64,000 nucleotides of DNA from Macrobrachium rosenbergii (Eukaryota > Arthropoda > Malacostraca > Decapoda > Palaemonidae), in the NCBI RefSeq assembly GCF_040412425.1, contig NC_089749.1, positions 37,495,570-37,559,569 on the forward strand, written 5' to 3'. The notes beneath the pieces are model-generated. The model made no database searches, was not told where the DNA came from, and worked only from the letters and a program-made list of their open reading frames with translations. Position numbers and translations under genes: made by a program. Shown here one piece after another: positions 57,059 to 64,000 of the stretch. Numbering within the stretch: position 1 is the first letter of the stretch; each line of letters begins with the position of its first letter.

Positions 57059-57187
57059 TCATTTCTTAAGAATCATATCCATGTATGCTTCAGAGCAAAG
57101 ATCATTTTCACTTATTCCTAACTTCTGCTGAAGATCACGAGCAATCTTTTCCCCTTCTTCTAAAGTCTGGTCATCATTAAGAACAAC
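57059..57187 (-). CDS. Terminal host exon, probable CYTH-domain protein C-terminus
   Basis: On minus a good acceptor (T-rich, ending TTTACAG) at 57188 opens a phase-0 frame of 42 codons to a TGA at 57059-57061. The peptide includes LNDDQTLEEGEKIARDLQQK followed by LGI and an AY.D end. That pattern resembles the last helices of CYTH-fold enzymes (CyaB-type class IV adenylyl cyclase and thiamine triphosphatase relatives), which act on triphosphate substrates. The family call is from memory of the C-terminal pattern alone; catalytic strands would be in upstream exons to the right, which I did not find. It is the most convincing host coding sequence in the window. Confidence 0.55.
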   Translation of the reverse strand, partial: VVLNDDQTLEEGEKIARDLQQKLGISENDLCSEAYMDMILKK

Positions 57188-57402
57188 CTGTAAATACACA
57201 AACATGATAGTAGTATGGATGCAGAAACACTGTCATCATTAAGAGCAACAAATACACAAACATGTAAATGGATGCAGAAACAAACAACCTGTAAATACAC
57301 AAACATGATAGTAGTATGGATGCAGAAACACTGTCATCATTAAGAGCAACCTGTAAATACACAAACATGATAGTAGTATGGATGCCAAAAAACTGTAACA
57401 AT
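57173..57402. repeat. Minisatellite copying an intron-exon boundary
   Basis: Units of about 45-62 bp: CTGTAAATACACAAACATGATAGTAGTATGGATGCAGAAACACTGTCATCATTAAGA(G/A)CAAC type. Full starts lie at 57188, about 57293 and 57350, with a shortened unit near 57247. Each complete unit carries the splice acceptor and the first ~18 bases of the exon at 57059-57187. Confidence 0.85.
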
Positions 57403-57896
57403 TGTTGAGGAGGCACAACATACCAGATCTGATTACATCTCCTTAAACAAGAACATTATGCATCTTTTCTAGAAGTTAAAAGTAAATATAAAGAATTTTT
57501 TGGTCTTGGTAATCAGTACACATTTATACCTGAGAAACATGAGACAAGTATAGTTATGAAACAAAAAGTGAGGCAGACTTAGGTAAAATCTTACCCCAGG
57601 GACATTTCTAACCTCACAGCACAATTTCCAGCAAACAACAAGTATTAATTCTTTTTACATTGATTTTGTTATTTTGTTTATTCCTATTTTTACCTTTTAA
57701 GGATCAAGTTTTTGGCCCCATTGTTGGTGAAATTTTTTTCATAATAGTAACCTCTTGATTGTCTGGATAAACAGAGCCAAGGGCCCATCAGATAAGGGCG
57801 AGTAAAAATAATCTAGGAGCGTTCAAAGGTAACTCCCACCATCCTCAACTACTCTTGTCAATACACCGCAAAACTGTAAACTGGGGACTGCCTGTA
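57403..57896. other. Unassigned, probably intronic
   Basis: If the exon at 57059 is real this is its upstream intron. No exon recognised. Confidence 0.4.
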
Positions 57897-57914
57897 TATA
57901 TATATATATATACA

Positions 57915-57969
<55 letters not shown>
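57897..57969. repeat. (TA)n microsatellite
   Basis: About 73 bp with one CAG interruption near 57913. Confidence 0.95.
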
Positions 57970-57971
<2 letters not shown>

Positions 57972-58218
57972 CTATATATCTTCTTCTTCCAGCTTGTTCC
58001 CATTTTTATATGGGGTCGCCATGATACCTTCTTTTTGAAGGATATATATCAATAAGCACAACGTCCTTTAATATCCAATTCACTATACATCGATATAATA
58101 TATATACATATATATACGAAGAGAATTTTTATTGATAATAATCCAATATATATACATTATCATTCATATCCACCATCCATATTGACTGATATTATAACGT
58201 ATATAGCTATATGAATAT

Positions 58219-58822
<604 letters not shown>

Positions 58823-58835
58823 TATAAATATTACC

Positions 58836-59545
58836 ACACCTTCATCCACATATCCACAATCTCTTGTATAAGACATAGCCACACCTTCATCCACATATCC
58901 ACAATCTCTTGTATATGACATAGTCACACCTTCATCCACATATCCACAATCTCTTGTATATGACATAGCCACACCTTCATCCACATATCCACACCCTCTT
59001 GTAAATGACATAGCCACACCTTCATCCACATATCCACAATCTCTTGTATATGACATAGTCACACTTCATCACATATTCACAATGTGCTTGTGCTATGACA
59101 TAGTCACACTCTTATCCACATATCCACAATCTCTTGTATATGACATAGTCACACCTTCATCCACATATCCACAATCTCTTGTATATGACATAGTCACACC
59201 TTCATCCACATATCCACAATCTCTTGTAAATGACATAGCCACACTTCATCCACATATCACACCCTTTTGTAAATGACCACACCTTCATCCATATCCACAA
59301 TCTTTGTATATGACATAGCCACACCTTCATCCATATCCACAATCTTTTGTATATGACATAGCCACCTTCATCCATATCCACAATTCTGTATATGACATAT
59401 AATCATACCTTTCATCCACATATCCACAATCTCTTGTATATGACATAGCCACACCTTCATCCACATATCTAATACCCTCTTGTAATGATATAGCTACACT
59501 CTTTCATCCATATATCCACAATGTCTTGTATATGACATAGCAAGA
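58836..59545. repeat. 45-bp minisatellite, ~16 units
   Basis: The unit contains CACACCTTCATCCACATATC then CACAATCTCTTGTATATGACATAG. The left two-thirds is regular at 45 bp; units from about 59230 onward lose or gain bases. It borders the (TA)n tract directly. Confidence 0.95.
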
Positions 59546-60456
59546 CCCCTCGGCGGTGTTGGTGCTTATACAACGCTCGCCCTAAGGTAAATGCTTGTTC
59601 AAAACTTCGCCCATTCTTTTATATTTTTCAGGCTTCTTTACTTTTGTTTCTCCCTTCATCTCCACTTACTGTATATGTGTTTACTTAAGTTCAGATTAAG
59701 CCTCATTATTATATTGTTAGCTTCAACCCTGTTATTCCAGTAAATACCTAGGATTTAGGTGTTAAAATCTCAGGTTAAATCTCGATGCTTTGTATGCCTC
59801 AAGGTCCGAATGTTTGGGGAGAACCGCTATGCTTAAAATCAAATTCATCTCAAATATTTTTGTTATGTTAAATACCCTTAACTGGCGACCTTACTAATTA
59901 ACGACTGTCTTTGAGGTGTTAACTTTGGCTTCCAAGCGGCAGGTTACGTAATCTTGGTTTGGCAGGGCCGAAAACTGTAAATTGAATAATACATGATCAA
60001 CCAAGACCACACGCACATTACACCTTATGTGAGAATCTAAAGTACATTTTAGAGAAAAAGAATCTGATAGTGCGAAAATTAAATTACATTAATTCCAAAA
60101 AAAAATAAAAGTCAGATATCGAACTCCATTTCATTCTTCCAAACAAGGAACGAGGCATAATAATAAGCAGTAAAGAGAATGGTTATAATAAGTGTAGTGA
60201 GAATTAGCTGTAGGTAAGAAGTGTACACTGAGAGCAGAGCGCCATAATTTATAACGCCTAAGACAACAAGGACATTACCGCATCTGATCGTGAATCAAGT
60301 CGCTCAAGTAACGAATTCAAAGGCCTAACGCGGAGCCCAAGCCATGTACACAAAGTAATATACTAACGCGCTGCAATTCGATCGTTATTGTTTGCATATA
60401 GCGGAATCATTCAAAACCGTGTCAGTGAAGTAGCAAAACTAACTGAAATAGTAATT
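59546..60456. other. Unassigned DNA
   Basis: No gene or repeat recognised. Confidence 0.5.
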
Positions 60457-60759
60457 TTACAATAAAGGTACCGTTTCAACACCAAATTTACGCAGGCAGG
60501 CTAGCATTTTCTTTTCATTCTTTTGTTTAATGTCCGGGTGAGAATATGATAACAAAAGACAAAAGTTGTTTGCACTTAGTTTTTCCATCCTAACGAAACG
60601 CCATGCATGAGTGGTATATTTAGCAAAATCTGATAACGAATGTTGTAAGAGTTTTAATCTCATTTGAAAGAAAAATACCCGCCATCTTGGATTCTCCGGG
60701 CCGTGTTCATACAAGTTGTTTTGAAATTGTTCGAACTGCTTCTGTGAGAGAACGGCCAT
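60457..60759 (-). CDS. Possible first exon or small gene, unknown protein
   Basis: A 100-codon minus frame starts with ATG in a strong context (ACCAAAATGG). The product begins MAVLSQKQFEQFQNNL and is a mixed, lysine-rich, plausible globular sequence without repeats. I do not recognise a domain. The DNA just upstream (60760-60870) is richer in G+C, as at a promoter. It could be exon 1 of the gene ending at 57059, 3.3 kb downstream on the same strand. A GTACCT donor after ACG near 60470 would keep frame into that exon, but it is a weak site. Confidence 0.35.
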   Translation of the reverse strand: MAVLSQKQFEQFQNNLYEHGPENPRWRVFFFQMRLKLLQHSLSDFAKYTTHAWRFVRMEKLSANNFCLLLSYSHPDIKQKNEKKMLACLRKFGVETVPLL

Positions 60760-61196
60760 TTTGGTGTTCCTTCAGAGTGTTGTTTTTGAAATTTAGGCCT
60801 AACGTGACTTTGGCCAGCCATCTCAAAGACCTTGCTATTGTGACCAGACTGCCCGAGCCACTCTTGGGGTCATTTTTTTTTCTTTCTGTGAGCTAACTCC
60901 ACCTCCTAATATCTTAGCTAGAAAACCAAAAGATACTTAGGCAGGAAAGATAGGTCTTAGTTAGGAGTAATAATGTCTTATACTAATACCTACTATAAAA
61001 ATCATATAAAAAGAAGAATTTAAAATTTTACGATAAACTTTTGTGACGTCGCTCCCAGGAAAATTAAGATAATAAAGTAATCCCTAAGGAAGCCAAGACG
61101 ACGATCTATATCATTTTCTTATTAAGATCCATGCCATTGTGCATGTATAAAATCTTGTTTACATGTTCTCACAGCAAGAAATTAGCTGATTGAAAA

Positions 61197-61218
61197 TCTC
61201 TCTCTCTCTCTCTCTCTC
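61197..61218. repeat. (TC)n microsatellite
   Basis: Eleven TC units. Confidence 0.9.
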
Positions 61219-61569
61219 AAGCCATTCAAGTAAGCATTCCTAACCTGGGCGTACGTGACCAGAACGGGCCACACTAGGCTAATTAATTCGAATACACAAT
61301 AAATAAAAGAAATGACCTCTGTCCCAATAACAGATGAGGACAAGTTAAGAGTACTTACGATACAAAGTGATAAACTGTCGGGTCACGAGTGAGGCATGCC
61401 ATCCAGACCGGCTAAACAGTAGTTTTCACCTCTGAAAAAGAAGGCCAGCACTGGGGCCGGTACTGGGACCAGCCACTCACGAGGATCTTTAAAGAAAAAA
61501 AAAAAAAAACAAATTCACTTTATTCCACAGTGCCAATAATTTGCAGCACTGTCATCACTTGAATAGCTT

Positions 61570-61572
<3 letters not shown>

Positions 61573-61617
<45 letters not shown>
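61573..61617. repeat. (TC)n microsatellite
   Basis: About 22 TC units followed by pyrimidine-rich DNA. Confidence 0.95.
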
Positions 61618-61621
<4 letters not shown>

Positions 61622-61929
61622 ACCTTCCCTTTCTCTCTCATTCGATTGTTGCACTCTGCAGGGGTGTAGAGTGCCTTTCTCCCATATAGCCTGTTGACTC
61701 AGCAGAGAACCCTAGACACATTGGCACCATAAGTGCCACTAAAGAAAACAAAAGGAACACAGAAGAGAAGGTTCTTCGAACCCAACCCGCACCAGTGCCT
61801 AGATACTGAGTGCCACCAGCGTGACCTGTACACGCACACCCAAACTACAGTGCCACCTTGAAAGGGTGCCACGCCATTGAAGAGACACTTCTCGCTGCCC
61901 GTGCACGCTCACACCCGGTTAGACGCCTC

Positions 61930-62400
61930 CTTCCCACCAGAACCATGGCAGCAGAGCATTATAAAACTTTCCGCTGGGGACGGCGGCAGGTCTCACCGGC
62001 TCGGAACTTACCACCTGGGCTAAGGGAGCAAGTGGATCTAATTTGGCTAAGCGGGAGAAGCTGGAAGAAAGACTCCGAGCAGAGGAAGTATGAAGCCGAG
62101 CAAAGGCACAGGAAGAGGAGAAGAAAGAAGGAGACAGCATGAGTTAGCCTGCAAGGAAACCGAGTTAGCCCTAAAGGAGAAGGAGTCGGTGCTGAGAGAG
62201 CGTAAATGGAGAACGCAGAAGCTATACTAGCCATCAAGCCTCCAGTCCTACACCTGCTGCATCAAACGCCCAATTTCGAGATTGAGGCTTTAGTTCAGTG
62301 AGATAGTTGTAGCATACTGAGGAGACGAGGTTTTTTCGAGCACCATAGTACCACGGAGAGGAGAGCCTTGACACGGCTACATGCTGGAGGAAATAAGGTA
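61930..62400 (+). pseudogene. Degenerate retroelement gag-like coiled coil
   Basis: Across + frames: an ATG near 61944, then a KREKLEERLRAEE-like charged stretch split by frameshifts, HRKRRRKKE, HELACKETELALKEKE and VLRERKWRTQKL. Next comes a PTPAASNAQF-like linker and an FFEHH segment near 62336. This charge-rich helix followed by an FFEH motif resembles gag of some crustacean LTR elements. No protease or pol follows within the window. Tentative. Confidence 0.35.
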
Positions 62401-64000
62401 GCGCCATTACTGGAAAGAGCCAGAGAGGCAGATGGCAGAAGCCTCAGAGAGTCACATAAAGGCCTGACGAGAGGCCCAGAAACAGCTGAGAAACGAGTTA
62501 AACAGACGTTACAACCCAGTTCGTACCTGTTCGACTCTTCTGTTCGCATGACGCTTGCGATCTTTTCATCGATCATGCTGAAGATCGTGCCAGGGTCTCT
62601 GCAGCAGGAGATCTCAATCGATAAACAGTTCTCCACGCAGCGGGCTTGTCGCGACAAGGATCTCGCAAACCAATCGTCGCATAGCACCTTCGCCAGAAAG
62701 CGAACACCCTCCGGCTCACCTTTCGGCACCACCATCAAGAATGGACCGCTCAGCAAGACCCCGTAATAACCACGTAGCAGCAAACACGCCGAAAGCTGAG
62801 CGCCACCGGCACTGGCAGCCCACCAACGTTAACCGCCCGACCACTCACCGCCAGCCCTCCTCCGTCACACGTAGTTGTCGAAAGCTCATTAAAGTGTTCG
62901 CAGATCTGGGCGTTGCCGCGTCGTTGATTCCTCCTGCCGTTCACATCGCAGTCATCAATAGCTTGTCACCTATCAGCACTCATTTTTCGTTGCGGGAACA
63001 TCGACTTTACATCTCGGCAGAAACCCAGTTCACTAGTGGTCTCTTCTCGAAGCACTGGTTTTGCCAGTGAATTCTTCCGTCGTTGAGTAGGAATGGCGGC
63101 AGAGCGAGCCAGCTCGATCACCAGCTCGAGCGCCGGAAACATGGCCGACTAAGAAACTGCGGGGAAATGAAGTGATAGAGGCCACACATTGTCGTTTCCA
63201 CGGGTCCAACCCAGGTAACGTCGCTTGGGCATGCCATTCTGTCGCCTGGCGCAGGCACCGCCCGAGTAGTCTTAGTTGTCGGGATGCCAGAAGTCGTTAT
63301 CAACGCCACTTCAGCCACGCGCTTCCGACGAGGCCCTGCAGCTGTAATCCCTAAAATGAAATAACCTTCATTTTTCACACCAAAGTGGTCCATGAGGCGT
63401 TACTCACCTGATATTTGCCTTCTTCAACGCGAAGGGCTGGTCGCTTCCTCGCGGCATAGCATTCAGGAAATATAGTAGTCGCAGTGACAACAGCGTAGTA
63501 GACACCAGCCATTGGGAGGGCCAGCCACCAGCAACGCTTCAGCGACTTCCCCAACAAAAATCACAGCAGCCGACATCTTCTTCGCCAGCAGAGTCTTCGC
63601 TTCCAGCCAGACAGTCGCCCCGCTGGTAAGGTACTCACTTTCACAGGTATACTGATTCGACTGGCAGTAATACTTTGCAGTTAATTAGCAAAAGACGCCG
63701 CCGGGTTCAGACGCAGCCACCAATGGAAAAGGCCCTATGTCGGGTCTAAAATCATGAGGCTTAATCCGGGAGATTTAGACTCATGTAGTTGATCATCGCG
63801 ATCGGAGAGCCTCCAGCACCCGAAACTTCTTCTTTGCAAGATTCTTCTTGTAAATTTGACTCAGGATGAACCCTGAGGATCGAAATGGTACCCTCCCTTG
63901 GAAGACCAGGAACCGGCATCCTCGACGCAGAAGTCGCAGATCGCTTTCGCCCGGTTGTCGAGCATGCTGAGTAGGGAGTCCTCCCGCAGCTTTGCAGTTA
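62401..64000. other. Unassigned, relatively GC-rich
   Basis: Several short frames on both strands (62783-62295 minus; 63557-63375 minus; 63393-63118 minus) look partly protein-like, but none has a recognised motif and none joins cleanly to another by splicing. It may be part of a retroelement or of a host gene that continues beyond the window. Confidence 0.4.

Larger units (their letters stand above)
60760..61857. other. Unassigned DNA with microsatellites
   Basis: Contains (TC)n at 61197-61218, poly-A at about 61494-61510 and (TC)n at 61573-61617. No gene recognised before the gag-like stretch. Confidence 0.5.

Noticed and set aside
57975..58025. RTE-like non-LTR 3' end
   Set aside because: A CTTCTTCTTCCAGCTTG then GGGGTCGCC phrase is familiar from arthropod repeats, but 50 bp is too little to assign.
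58836..59545. CRISPR-like direct repeat array
   Set aside because: Units are contiguous with no unique spacers, and the sequence is eukaryotic; it is a minisatellite.
62295..62783. 162-codon minus frame
   Set aside because: Looks partly protein-like, but it overlaps a + frame that fits a gag-like reading, and no motif or splice context supports it.
63118..63557. Two minus frames joined by a ~60-bp intron
   Set aside because: A plausible donor and acceptor exist, but the reading phase does not match across them.

Overview
This is eukaryotic nuclear DNA, almost certainly from an arthropod and most probably a decapod crustacean. The organism call is inference. It rests on the mix of elements: CsRn1-like and other Ty3/gypsy elements, DIRS-like tyrosine-recombinase retroelements, BEL/Pao and Jockey-type non-LTR relics, foldback elements and MITEs. 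Very long (TA)n, (TC)n and minisatellite arrays and an AT-rich background broken by short GC-rich retroelement blocks point the same way. There are no operons, bacterial genes, tRNA or rRNA genes that I can see, and almost nothing looks like functional host coding sequence.

Layout. 1-3.8 kb: mostly unassigned, with one candidate host exon (2672-2913). 3.8-15.7 kb: a cluster of at least three related Ty3/gypsy copies of CsRn1 type (tRNA-Trp-like primer site; gag box C-x2-H-x9-C-x3-C). One copy is on + and two are on -, with inverted LTRs and shared LTRs. 15.7-16.1 kb: the 3' end of another LTR element. 16.1-22.9 kb: a second Ty3/gypsy family on the minus strand (two CCHC knuckles, DSG protease, YLDD reverse transcriptase, integrase with GPY/F-like tail), its gag end carrying two small patches of CsRn1 sequence. 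23.9-25.1 kb: a BEL/Pao relic. 25.4-32.8 kb: tandem repeats, a MITE copy, a ~200-bp-arm foldback element and a degenerate satellite-like block. 33.1-41.7 kb: a dead DIRS-like element, split by a 3.55-kb terminal-inverted-repeat transposon that I cannot place in a named superfamily. 42.0-42.5 kb: a 446-bp MITE. 43.4-44.4 kb: non-LTR RNase H relic. 46-49 kb: GC-richer unassigned DNA. 50-51.5 kb: a gag-like ORF and a second DIRS reverse-transcriptase relic facing it. 52.5-55.9 kb: a Jockey-type reverse transcriptase broken by a complete short LTR element with a TCAG target duplication. 57.06-57.19 kb: a convincing terminal host exon, probably of a CYTH-domain protein, whose splice acceptor has been copied into a minisatellite. 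57.9-59.5 kb: a ~600-bp (TA)n tract and a 45-bp minisatellite. 60.4-60.8 kb: a possible first exon. 61.5-64 kb: a degenerate gag-like stretch, then unassigned DNA.

The elements record a nested history rather than a working pathway. Two insertions can be undone on paper. Removing 37013-40559 plus one TTTT copy restores the DIRS reading frame exactly, and removing 53080-54818 plus one TCAG rejoins the non-LTR reverse transcriptase. The best candidate for something poorly described is the 37.0-40.6 kb transposon. It has ~170-bp terminal inverted repeats and one broken protein with two C-x2-C...H-x2-C modules and a cysteine-rich CXC-like tail. All family assignments were made by reading motifs, with no database search.
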